Source: Lachnospiraceae bacterium (lineage in GTDB: Bacteria > Bacillota_A > Clostridia > Lachnospirales > Lachnospiraceae). Taken from it: 5,135 nt of DNA. The stretch is taken from contig SFGN01000138.1 in NCBI GenBank assembly GCA_004556565.1, positions 1 through 5,135 of the forward strand, written 5' to 3'. The notes under the pieces are model-generated. The model was not told the DNA's origin. It did no database searches and saw nothing but the letters and a program-made list of their open reading frames with translations. Positions 1 through 5,135 of this stretch are shown piece by piece; within the stretch, counting starts at the first letter, position 1, and every line of letters begins with the position of its first letter. The position numbers and the translations under genes are program-made.

Positions 1-64
1 AAAACGGCAGGCCAGCGTCTTTTTTCAGACGCGGTAAGACAAAATGTCGAACACACTGAACCAT
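1..64 (-). CDS. pyrL: pyrBI operon leader peptide PyrL, N-terminal part (cut by window edge)
   Basis: The minus strand from the ATG at 64-62 reads MVQCVRHFVLPRLKKDAGLPF before the window ends, which is the start of the pyrBI leader peptide as I know it from E. coli (about 44 residues, so roughly half is present). A strong Shine-Dalgarno GGGAGG (74-69) lies 4 bases upstream. In the known mechanism, translation of this leader is coupled to transcription. When UTP is scarce RNA polymerase pauses in the U-rich leader, the ribosome catches up and the attenuator before pyrB does not form. When UTP is plentiful transcription stops early. The attenuator and pyrB, pyrI themselves are outside the window. 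The peptide itself has no known function beyond being translated. Identification is secure; the 3' end cannot be seen. Confidence 0.95.
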   Translation of the reverse strand, partial: MVQCVRHFVLPRLKKDAGLPF

Positions 65-76
65 ACATCCTCCCGG

Positions 77-117
77 CAAATTGTCCGGCATTATACTCAT
101 CGTCAGAAGCGGCGCAA
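77..117 (-). promoter_or_regulatory. pyrBI promoter with UTP-sensing start site
   Basis: On the minus strand there is a perfect -10 box TATAAT (95-90) and a -35-like TTGCGC (117-112) with a 16-base spacer. Seven bases after the -10 comes AATTTG (82-77). This is the initial transcribed sequence known for E. coli pyrBI, where high UTP makes polymerase stutter on the U tract (AAUUUU...) and release short products. Transcription therefore starts at about 82 or 81 and the leader Shine-Dalgarno follows within about 10 bases. The boxes are seen directly; the stuttering control is established for this promoter in E. coli and inferred here from identity. Confidence 0.9.
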
Positions 118-344
118 GCATTTGATGCAATATTTTGTCAGCGCAAACGGTTTATTTGAATTAAAAGTCAAGGTATATGCATTTTTATTTGATGTGATTC
201 TGCAGGGGAACTGTCGTTCGGTATCAATAATTGCAGACATTCCCTGCTTTTTTCTTTTTCACTTTCACGCAATCAGATATGCATTTTATTCCATTCATCC
301 GACTTATGGGGCGGAGTGTGAAAGCGAACGGCTAACACTATTGC
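118..344. other. Non-coding region between the pyrBI promoter and yjgH
   Basis: No convincing gene lies here. A plus-strand open frame from 44 to 376 runs across the whole interval but opposes the pyrBI promoter and pyrL and has no ribosome-binding site, so I treat it as spurious. The interval contains the ARG-box-like pair (155-193), an 11-bp direct repeat ATATGCATTTT at 175-185 and 277-287 that resembles NsrR half-sites, and a pyrimidine-rich run near 246-260. I cannot see a clear intrinsic terminator after yjgH, so read-through from yjgH into pyrBI is possible. A second, upstream pyrBI promoter has been described in enteric bacteria, but I cannot place it with confidence. Confidence 0.6.
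155..193. promoter_or_regulatory. Candidate ArgR operator: two ARG-box-like sites 3 bp apart
   Basis: The first site (155-172) has the core TGAATTAAAAGTCA, one mismatch from the 14-base ARG-box core TGAATwwwwATTCA. The second (176-193) has the core TGCATTTTTATTTG, three mismatches. They are separated by exactly 3 bp, the spacing usual for pairs of ARG boxes bound by one ArgR hexamer. The pair lies about 75-110 bp upstream of the main pyrBI start. The match is visible; function is inference, the region is AT-rich so chance resemblance is possible, and I do not know of ArgR control of pyrBI. The right-hand site also overlaps an NsrR-like half-site. Confidence 0.35.
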
Positions 345-740
345 TTACTGCTCAGGGATGCGCGCTATCACTTTAATTTCAAAATCAAAGCCTGCCAGCC
401 ATGTAACACCCACCGCCGTCCAGTTTGGATAAGGTGGGGCGCTAAATATTTCATTTTTCACCGTCATGATGTCTTCAAATTGGTTTTCTGGATCGGTATG
501 GAAGCTCGTAACATCAATGATATCGTCAAAAGTGCATCCCGCAGCTGCCAGGGTCGCATGCAAATTATCAAATGCCAGTCTGACTTGTTGCTGAAAATCG
601 GGTTCTGGTGTTCCGTCCTCTCGACTTCCTACTTGCCCGGAAACAAACAGCAAATCGCCGGAACGAATAGCCGCAGAATAACGATGCTCAGCATATAGTG
701 AATGTCGGCCAGCAGGGAAAACAGCGGTTCTTTCTACCAT
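345..740 (-). CDS. yjgH: YjgH, Rid (YjgF/YER057c/UK114) family protein lacking the catalytic arginine
   Basis: This 131-residue protein matches E. coli YjgH. Rid proteins are small cytoplasmic trimers of the chorismate-mutase-like fold; RidA itself hydrolyses reactive enamines and imines. The family pattern is visible: the strand and turn LLFVSGQVG (30-38), the helix from about 47 to 67, the strand DIIDVTSF (73-80), and the C-terminal strand EIKVIARIP (121-129). RidA has PARS around its imine-contacting arginine (Arg105), whereas this protein has PNWT (105-108), with Trp107 at the arginine position. It therefore belongs with the Rid subgroups that lack deaminase chemistry, and its substrate is unknown. 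The ATG at 740 is preceded by GAGG (752-749) with an 8-base spacer. It lies 130 bp downstream of bdcA on the same strand, with a probable terminator between, so it is likely transcribed separately. No clear promoter was found in 741-815. Confidence 0.93.
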   Translation of the reverse strand: MVERTAVFPAGRHSLYAEHRYSAAIRSGDLLFVSGQVGSREDGTPEPDFQQQVRLAFDNLHATLAAAGCTFDDIIDVTSFHTDPENQFEDIMTVKNEIFSAPPYPNWTAVGVTWLAGFDFEIKVIARIPEQ

Positions 741-817
741 TTGGTTATCCTCAAGATTTACGACATGAACAGAAGATTTCTCTTTACCGGGAGCCGCTTT
801 TAGCGGACGACGTGAGT

Positions 818-852
818 AAACAAAACCCAGACATCATGGATAATGGCTGGGC
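818..852 (-). terminator. Probable intrinsic terminator of bdcA
   Basis: Reading the minus strand, CCCAG (851-847) pairs with CTGGG (830-826). Inside it CAT (845-843) pairs with ATG (834-832) across one C/U mismatch, giving an 8-bp stem and an 8-base loop. The stem is followed at once by TTTTGTTT (825-818), a good U tail. It lies about 20 bp past the bdcA stop codon, the expected position, and would separate bdcA from yjgH. Confidence 0.6.
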
Positions 853-870
853 TTAATTGAGCGTAGTCGG

Positions 871-1584
871 TTATGCGCCAAACGCGCCATCAATGGTATG
901 CATCGCGCCGGTAACAAAACTGGCTTCTGGCCCTGCTAACCATGCGACCATACCAGCGACCTCTTCCGGTTGCCCATGTCTTTTGATAGCCATCAAACTA
1001 TGCAACATATCGCGCATTGGCCCGTTGGCGGGATTAGCGTCGGTATCAATTGGCCCTGGCTGGACGACGTTAATGGTGATCCCACGCGGTCCAAAATCAC
1101 GGGCCAGCCCGCGCGCCATGCCTTGCAGGGCAGATTTGCTGGCGGCATAAGCAGCCATGCCTGCAACAGGCATACGATCGCCATTCACGGAGCCGATGAT
1201 TAAGATGCGCCCGCCTTCGGGCATCTGCCGGGCGGCTTCAACAGAGGCATGATAAGGAGCATGAATATTGATTTTGAAAAGGCGATCAATATCGTCGGCA
1301 TTTAATTCCAGGGCCTCGCCAAAGACGCCAATACCTGCATTTACCACCAGGATATCCAATGCGCCGCTCTTACGAACGACATCAATGACAGCGTCTCTGT
1401 CAGCACTATCTGTGAATACTGCTGTCGCTCCAGTCTCTTGTGCCAGGCGTTTAGCGGCATCTTTCGACCCCGCATAGGTGAATCGTACATTGGCCCCATC
1501 GGTGACGAAACGACGTACGATAGCGGCACCGATACCACGACTGCCACCGAGGATGAGAACTGTCTTACCTGTAAAAGCGCCCAT
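871..1584 (-). CDS. bdcA: BdcA, SDR-family c-di-GMP-binding biofilm dispersal protein
   Basis: This 237-residue short-chain dehydrogenase/reductase matches E. coli BdcA (YjgI). Published work reports that BdcA binds cyclic di-GMP, lowers its free level and promotes biofilm dispersal, and that it binds NADPH; its enzymatic substrate is not known to me. The classical SDR elements are present: the nucleotide-binding glycine motif GGSRGIG (13-19), NAG (82-84), Asn106, and the catalytic set Ser132, Tyr146 and Lys150 (YAASK), followed by PGPIDT (176-181). Glu50, the residue altered in the described dispersal-enhancing variant, is unchanged. The ATG at 1584 is chosen because AAGGAG lies 5 bases upstream and the usual SDR N-terminus (TGKTVLILGG) follows at once. 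An in-frame extension to 1662 would run through the promoter. It is transcribed divergently from its regulator bdcR across 70 bp, with a near-consensus promoter at 1615-1643. Confidence 0.96.
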   Translation of the reverse strand: MGAFTGKTVLILGGSRGIGAAIVRRFVTDGANVRFTYAGSKDAAKRLAQETGATAVFTDSADRDAVIDVVRKSGALDILVVNAGIGVFGEALELNADDIDRLFKINIHAPYHASVEAARQMPEGGRILIIGSVNGDRMPVAGMAAYAASKSALQGMARGLARDFGPRGITINVVQPGPIDTDANPANGPMRDMLHSLMAIKRHGQPEEVAGMVAWLAGPEASFVTGAMHTIDGAFGA

Positions 1585-1589
1585 AAGGA

Positions 1590-1595
1590 CTCCTT
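1590..1595 (-). promoter_or_regulatory. bdcA ribosome-binding site (fixes the start)
   Basis: AAGGAG on the minus strand, a near-perfect Shine-Dalgarno, sits 5 bases before the ATG at 1584. It supports this start over the upstream in-frame extension beginning at 1662, which overlaps the promoter and the bdcR start. Confidence 0.85.
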
Positions 1596-1604
1596 GATTT
1601 ATTA

Positions 1605-1656
1605 TGTAACATGCATTACAAAACTGTTTTAACTTTCTGTCAACAGGTTTTGTAAT
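1605..1656. promoter_or_regulatory. Nested inverted repeats in the bdcA/bdcR divergent region (candidate operator)
   Basis: Two overlapping dyads are visible. The short one is TGTAA-N6-TTACA (1605-1620), covering the bdcA -10 box. The long one is a perfect 10-bp pair, ATTACAAAAC (1615-1624) and GTTTTGTAAT (1647-1656), extended by TGTT/AACA inside with one bulged G. Its arms are 32 bp centre to centre, about three helical turns. The right arm ends in the first two bases of the bdcR ATG. The likeliest ligand is BdcR itself, as TetR-type regulators usually bind dyads in their own divergent promoter. AACATGCATTA (1608-1618) also resembles an NsrR half-site. The dyads are seen; the binding protein is inferred. 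Confidence 0.6.
1615..1643 (-). promoter_or_regulatory. bdcA sigma-70 promoter
   Basis: On the minus strand, a perfect -35 box TTGACA (1643-1638) is followed by a 17-base spacer and the -10 box TGTAAT (1620-1615), one base from consensus. Transcription would start near 1608, giving a leader of about 24 bases that contains the AAGGAG ribosome-binding site. The -10 box is embedded in inverted repeats (1605-1620 and 1615-1656), so a protein bound there would block polymerase. Confidence 0.8.
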
Positions 1657-2248
1657 GGTCACTAAAAAACAATCTCGCGTTCCAGGTCGTCCCAGACGTT
1701 TCGCTCCTGAGCAGGCAATCTCTGCGGCAAAAGTGCTTTTTCACCAAAAAGGTTTCGATGCTGTCAGTGTTGCTGAAGTTACTGATTATCTTGGTATTAA
1801 CCCCCCGAGCCTCTACGCGGCTTTTGGCAGTAAAGCTGGGTTATTTAGCCGTGTACTCAATGAATACGTCGGTACGGAAGCTATTCCGCTTGCCGATATT
1901 CTTCGTGATGATCGTCCAGTAGGCGAGTGCCTGGTTGAGGTATTAAAAGAAGCGGCGCGCAGATATAGCCAAAACGGCGGCTGCGCTGGCTGTATGGTTC
2001 TTGAAGGTATTCATAGTCATGATCCACTAGCGCGTGATATTGCCGTTCAATATTATCACGCCGCAGAAACGACCATTTATGACTATATCGCCAGGCGGCA
2101 TCCACAAAGCGCACAATGTGTGACTGATTTTATGAGTACCGTGATGTCAGGGCTTTCTGCGAAGGCACGGGAGGGGCACTCAATCGAACAACTCTGTGCA
2201 ACAGCTGCACTGGCGGGGGAAGCGATAAAAACTCTTCTCAAGGAGTGA
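1655..2248 (+). CDS. bdcR: BdcR, TetR-family transcriptional repressor of bdcA
   Basis: This 197-residue TetR-type regulator matches E. coli BdcR (YjgJ). The N-terminus has a basic arm (GRPRRF, 11-16), then the TetR DNA-binding domain at about 17-65. Its recognition part is visible in SVAEVTDYLGINPPSLYAAF (38-57), followed by GSKAGLF (58-64). The rest is the all-helical ligand and dimer domain, including GGCAGCM (108-114) with Cys110 and Cys113, a motif frequent in one branch of the family; whether these cysteines sense anything is unknown. The ATG at 1655 has only a weak AGG (1645-1647) 7 bases upstream, and its first two bases are part of the inverted repeat, so expression is probably low and autoregulated. 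I could not settle on a bdcR promoter. It is divergent from bdcA, which it is reported to regulate, and is followed after 144 bp by tabA. Confidence 0.94.
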   Translation: MVTKKQSRVPGRPRRFAPEQAISAAKVLFHQKGFDAVSVAEVTDYLGINPPSLYAAFGSKAGLFSRVLNEYVGTEAIPLADILRDDRPVGECLVEVLKEAARRYSQNGGCAGCMVLEGIHSHDPLARDIAVQYYHAAETTIYDYIARRHPQSAQCVTDFMSTVMSGLSAKAREGHSIEQLCATAALAGEAIKTLLKE

Positions 2249-2332
2249 TGCTGGCCTTGATCCGAAAGGCGGGAACGCGCCTGCCGATAAGTTGTGATAA
2301 GACAATAATTCACGCGTTAAGGCTAGCGGAAT

Positions 2333-2845
<513 letters not shown>

Positions 2846-2853
2846 TGACTTTT

Positions 2854-2881
2854 CGCCGTAAATAACTCCAGGTTTACGGCG
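2854..2881 (+). terminator. Hairpin after tabA, probable terminator
   Basis: CGCCGTAAA (2854-2862) and TTTACGGCG (2873-2881) form a perfect 9-bp stem with a 10-base loop, beginning nine bases after the tabA stop. The following AGTTTGTG is a weak U tail, so termination may be partial; richer T runs come only at 2899-2904 and 2909-2915. No gene runs in from the right on the minus strand. Confidence 0.55.
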
Positions 2882-2902
2882 AGTTTGTGAAAAGAGCGTT
2901 TT

Positions 2903-2933
2903 TTGATATTTTTTTGTGAGTAAAATTTGTAAT
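2903..2933 (+). promoter_or_regulatory. Possible yjgL promoter
   Basis: TTGATA (2903-2908) and TGTAAT (2928-2933) are each one base from the -35 and -10 consensus, but the 19-base spacer is long. TAAAAT (2921-2926) is an alternative -10 without a good -35. The very AT-rich tract upstream of the gene would be typical of a silenced (H-NS-type) promoter, which is inference. Confidence 0.35.
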
Positions 2934-2967
2934 GCTTAGACGTTCTTATTAACTCAAGGAGTCCGTC

Positions 2968-4527
2968 ATGAGCAAAATATCAGGTTGGAATTTTTCTCAA
3001 AACATTACATCAGCCGACAATTGTAAACAAAAAAATGAAGACTTAGATACCTGGTATGTGGGAATGAATGATTTTGCCCGAATTGCCGGAGGGCAGAATA
3101 GCAGAAGCAATATTCTTTCTCCCAGAGCATTTTTGGAGTTTTTGGCTAAGATATTTACCCTGGGTTATGTGGATTTTAGCAAACGCTCCAACGAAGCGGG
3201 TAGAAATATGATGGCTCATATTAAGTCCTCATCTTATATCAAAAATAATGATGGTAGTGAGATAATGAAGTTTGTTATGAATAATCCTGAAGGGGAGCGA
3301 GCGGATTTATCTAAGGTGGAAATAGAAATTACACTTGCCTCAGCTTTTAATAATGGGATTCGTGAAGGACATACAGTCATTATATTTACACAACCTGATG
3401 GTTCGACTAATCGTTATGAAGGGAAGTCCTTTGAAAGAAAAGATGAGAGTTCATTACACCTGATTACTAACAAGATTCTGGCGTGTTACCAACGCGAAGC
3501 TAACAAGGAAATAGCTCGTCTATTAAATATTCCGCAGGAGTTAAATAATTCTCAGGACTTGAATAACTCGCAGGTGAGTTGTAAAGATTCAGTTGATTCT
3601 ACGATTACGGATTTATTAGAAAAACCATTGAATAATGCATTATTAGCAATAAGGAAAGAACATCTGCTATTAATGCCTTATGTATGTAATGAATCGATTT
3701 CATACTTGCTTGGTGAAAAAGGGATACTGAAAGAAATAGATGACCTTAACGCAGTAAATAATTATCTTCTTAATAATAAGAAAGCTACTAACAATGAAAT
3801 TAATGACATCAAAGTTAACCTGTCTCATATTCTTATTGATTCCTTAGATGATGCAAAAGTTAACCTTACACCGGTCATCGATTCGATTCTGGAGATTTTT
3901 TTAAAATTCCCATATATTAATGATGTAAGAATACTGGATTGGTGTTTTAATAAAAGAATGCAATATTTTGGTGATTCTGAAAAGATAAAGTATGCATGCT
4001 CCGTGATAAATCATATTGATTTTAGCCGCGATCAATCTAAAGATTTTAGCTGCGATCAATCTAAAATTAAAATAGCTGAGACCTTATTTTTCAATCTCGA
4101 TAAAGAACACTATAAAAATAGCCGTAAATTACAGGAATTGATTTGGGATAAGTTGGTTGCATATGTCAATGATTTTAACTTAAGCAATCAAGAAAAATCA
4201 CGCTTAATACTAAGGTTATTTGATGATGTTAAGTTGCTATTTAATGAAGTGCCTGTCAGCATTTTAGTAAATGATATTTTTTTGAAGGATTTTTTCATGA
4301 AGCAACCTGATTTTGCTAAGTGGTATTTCTATCAATTACTTAAAGATTATGAGGGCGAACAGCTGTATCTTAATGAGTTAGGATATGTTTATGGTAATGA
4401 AGAAAAAACAAATGAAATTGTAAAAAACAATCCGGGTTATGTCGTTAAGATTTTTGAAGAAAAGATGGTTAATGAATTAAAAATTAGAACAAGAATGATG
4501 AAAATCCTCCGGAAGATTTACGTATAG
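2968..4527 (+). CDS. yjgL: YjgL, uncharacterised AT-rich gene product, C-terminus probably frameshifted
   Basis: A 519-residue frame begins at the ATG at 2968, with AAGGAG (2956-2961) 6 bases upstream. The N-terminal half (SKISGWNFSQN..., RSNILSPRAFLEFL at about 46-59) is recognisable as E. coli YjgL, whose function is unknown. I recall K-12 YjgL being described as carrying a domain related to the central part of the Salmonella effector SopA and being longer (about 600 residues); neither point could be checked. There is no signal peptide or membrane helix. The protein is rich in Asn, Lys, Ile and Asp, mostly helical in look, with two internal repeats (ELNNSQ/DLNNSQ at 191-202 and DFSRDQSK/DFSCDQSK at 351-366). 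Base composition is much more AT-rich than its neighbours, suggesting acquisition by transfer or long silencing. The last 11 codons (508 onward) look wrong: one extra A near 4491 would instead give a tail ending IEKYGWNN and 529 residues. Confidence 0.8.
   Translation: MSKISGWNFSQNITSADNCKQKNEDLDTWYVGMNDFARIAGGQNSRSNILSPRAFLEFLAKIFTLGYVDFSKRSNEAGRNMMAHIKSSSYIKNNDGSEIMKFVMNNPEGERADLSKVEIEITLASAFNNGIREGHTVIIFTQPDGSTNRYEGKSFERKDESSLHLITNKILACYQREANKEIARLLNIPQELNNSQDLNNSQVSCKDSVDSTITDLLEKPLNNALLAIRKEHLLLMPYVCNESISYLLGEKGILKEIDDLNAVNNYLLNNKKATNNEINDIKVNLSHILIDSLDDAKVNLTPVIDSILEIFLKFPYINDVRILDWCFNKRMQYFGDSEKIKYACSVINHIDFSRDQSKDFSCDQSKIKIAETLFFNLDKEHYKNSRKLQELIWDKLVAYVNDFNLSNQEKSRLILRLFDDVKLLFNEVPVSILVNDIFLKDFFMKQPDFAKWYFYQLLKDYEGEQLYLNELGYVYGNEEKTNEIVKNNPGYVVKIFEEKMVNELKIRTRMMKILRKIYV
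3538..3573 (+). repeat. Two 18-bp in-frame repeats in yjgL (ELNNSQ, DLNNSQ)
   Basis: Codons 3538-3555 encode ELNNSQ and 3556-3573 encode DLNNSQ. The two units differ at a few synonymous positions and one E/D change, so this is an older duplication than the 4018-4065 repeat. It lies in a hydrophilic, probably linker stretch between the conserved N-terminal region and the rest. Confidence 0.75.
4018..4065 (+). repeat. 24-bp tandem duplication in yjgL (DFSRDQSK, DFSCDQSK)
   Basis: Bases 4018-4041 and 4042-4065 are identical except for one C/T difference that changes Arg354 to Cys362. The unit is a whole number of codons, so the frame is kept. The near identity indicates a recent duplication, by replication slippage or unequal exchange. 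Confidence 0.9.
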
Positions 4528-4556
4528 CAATAGAAAAATATGGATGGAATAATTGA
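4488..4556 (+). other. Out-of-frame tail of yjgL, probable original C-terminus
   Basis: In the frame one base back from the annotated one, 4488-4553 reads on as KNDENPP... to IEKYGWNN, with a stop at 4554-4556. That frame is closed upstream by a TAG at 4485-4487, so the switch must lie between 4488 and the annotated stop at 4525. Restoring one A in the AAG run at 4491-4493 joins the two frames smoothly (IRTKNDENPPEDL). The tail looks like ordinary protein, whereas the annotated ending RMMKILRKIYV is basic and unlike the acidic protein before it. This could be a real deletion, a sequencing error or, less likely, programmed frameshifting. Confidence 0.6.
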
Positions 4557-4579
4557 ACTATTACTGCATAAAATAATGT

Positions 4580-4611
4580 GATGCCGGGATGTTTTTGTAT
4601 TTCCCGGCATC
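4580..4611. terminator. Bidirectional terminator between yjgL and argI
   Basis: GATGCCGGGA (4580-4589) and TCCCGGCATC (4602-4611) form a perfect 10-bp stem with a 12-base T-rich loop. On the plus strand TTTAT follows; on the minus strand ACATTATTTTA follows. It sits 53 bp past the yjgL stop and 16 bp past the argI stop, so it can end both convergent transcripts. The U tails are modest in both directions. Confidence 0.65.
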
Positions 4612-4627
4612 TTTATAGCGATATCAA

Positions 4628-5135
4628 TTATTTACTGAGCGTCGCGACCATCACCGCTTTGATGGTATGCATGCGGTTTTCCGCCTGATCAAAAACAATG
4701 CTGGCGGCAGATTCGAAGACCTCATCAGTCACTTCCATTCCGCCATGTAGGCCAAACTCTTCCGCCATTTTCTTACCAAGCGTCGTCTGGTCGTCATGAA
4801 ACGCGGGCAGGCAGTGGAGGAATTTGACCTCCGGGTTACCGGTCAACTGCATCATCTTGCTGTTCACCTGATAATCACGCAGTAATGCAATCCGTTCTGC
4901 CCATTTCTCTTTTGCTTCCCCCATCGACACCCATACATCGGTATAGATAAAGTCAGCACCTTCAACTCCTTTGGCTACATCTTCCGTCAGCGTAATATTC
5001 CCGCCATTTTGCTGTGCCAGGGCGCGGCATTCCGTAACCAGCGCAGCTTCCGGCCAGCATGCCTGTGGCGCGACCAGACGCAAATCCAGACCGGTAAGCG
5101 CCGCAGCTTCGAGCATCGAATTGCCCATGTTGTTA
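4628..5135 (-). CDS. argI: Ornithine carbamoyltransferase ArgI, C-terminal half (cut by window edge)
   Basis: The minus strand enters the window inside the gene and reads [15 protein letters not shown]... to VMVATLSK and a TAA stop: 168 whole codons, matching about residues 167-334 of the 334-residue E. coli enzyme. Ornithine carbamoyltransferase joins carbamoyl phosphate and ornithine to make citrulline in arginine synthesis, as a cytoplasmic trimer. This half is the ornithine-binding domain. It contains the DVWVSMGE loop (the SMG motif that closes on ornithine) and HCLPAFHD, with the catalytic cysteine of the HCLP motif. K-12 also has the paralogue argF; the position next to yjgL identifies this copy as argI. 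The ATG at 5128 is internal and not a start. The promoter and its ARG boxes lie to the right of the window. Codon use and composition are normal for the host. Confidence 0.96.

Noticed and set aside
44..376. 110-codon open frame on the plus strand
   Set aside because: It has no ribosome-binding site, runs antisense through pyrL, the pyrBI promoter and the end of yjgH, and its product resembles no family I recognise.
794..806. Small hairpin CCGCT-TTT-AGCGG between yjgH and bdcA
   Set aside because: Five base pairs with no T tail on either strand; it may be chance, and the better terminator lies at 818-852.
857..1632. Several plus-strand open frames opposite bdcA
   Set aside because: All are antisense shadows of a well-supported SDR gene and lack ribosome-binding sites or recognisable products.
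1585..1662. N-terminal extension of bdcA to a start at 1662
   Set aside because: The extension runs through the bdcA -35 and -10 boxes and lacks a ribosome-binding site; the ATG at 1584 has AAGGAG and begins the usual SDR strand.
2267..2282. Hairpin AGGCG/CGCCT after bdcR as a terminator
   Set aside because: The stem is only 5 bp and no T run follows, so termination between bdcR and tabA is not supported.
2294..2313. CRP-like site TGTGA...TTCAC upstream of tabA
   Set aside because: The half-sites are about 11 bases apart instead of 6, so it does not fit a CRP dimer.
1881..2313. Minus-strand open frames opposite bdcR
   Set aside because: They are shadows of the TetR-type gene with no initiation signal or family resemblance.

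Overview
The window reads as a chromosomal segment of Escherichia coli or a very close relative (Shigella or another Escherichia). The pyrL, yjgH, bdcA, bdcR, tabA and argI products match my memory of the E. coli K-12 proteins almost residue for residue. The gene order pyrL< yjgH< bdcA< >bdcR >tabA >yjgL argI< is that of the pyrBI-argI interval of E. coli. Small differences in ArgI and BdcA and larger ones in YjgL suggest it is not K-12 itself; this is from memory, with no alignment run.

Layout. Positions 1-64 (minus) hold the first 21 codons of the pyrL leader peptide, and 77-117 the UTP-sensitive pyrBI promoter; pyrB and pyrI lie beyond the left edge. Positions 118-344 are non-coding and carry an ARG-box-like pair and two NsrR-like half-sites. 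yjgH (Rid family) and bdcA (short-chain dehydrogenase/reductase, c-di-GMP-linked biofilm dispersal) run leftward, separated by a probable terminator. A compact 70-bp divergent region (1585-1654) holds a near-consensus bdcA promoter overlapped by nested inverted repeats. bdcR (TetR-type repressor) and tabA (YhcH/YjgK/YiaL cupin-type protein) run rightward. A hairpin follows tabA, then comes the AT-rich, poorly understood gene yjgL. A 10-bp-stem bidirectional hairpin separates yjgL from the 3' half of argI (ornithine carbamoyltransferase), which is cut by the right edge.

How the genes fit together. The edges belong to carbamoyl-phosphate consumption: pyrBI (aspartate transcarbamoylase) on the left and argI on the right. 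The centre is a small biofilm and stress module, with bdcA and its divergent regulator bdcR followed by tabA, which is linked to toxin-antitoxin control of biofilm. yjgL differs in base composition from everything around it.

Most of the window is ordinary core genome. I see no clearly new system. The points worth a second look are a probable single-base frameshift that replaces the last residues of YjgL, a 24-bp tandem duplication inside yjgL, a 13-bp inverted repeat that buries the tabA start codon, the nested repeats in the bdcA/bdcR region, and regulator-like boxes upstream of pyrBI.
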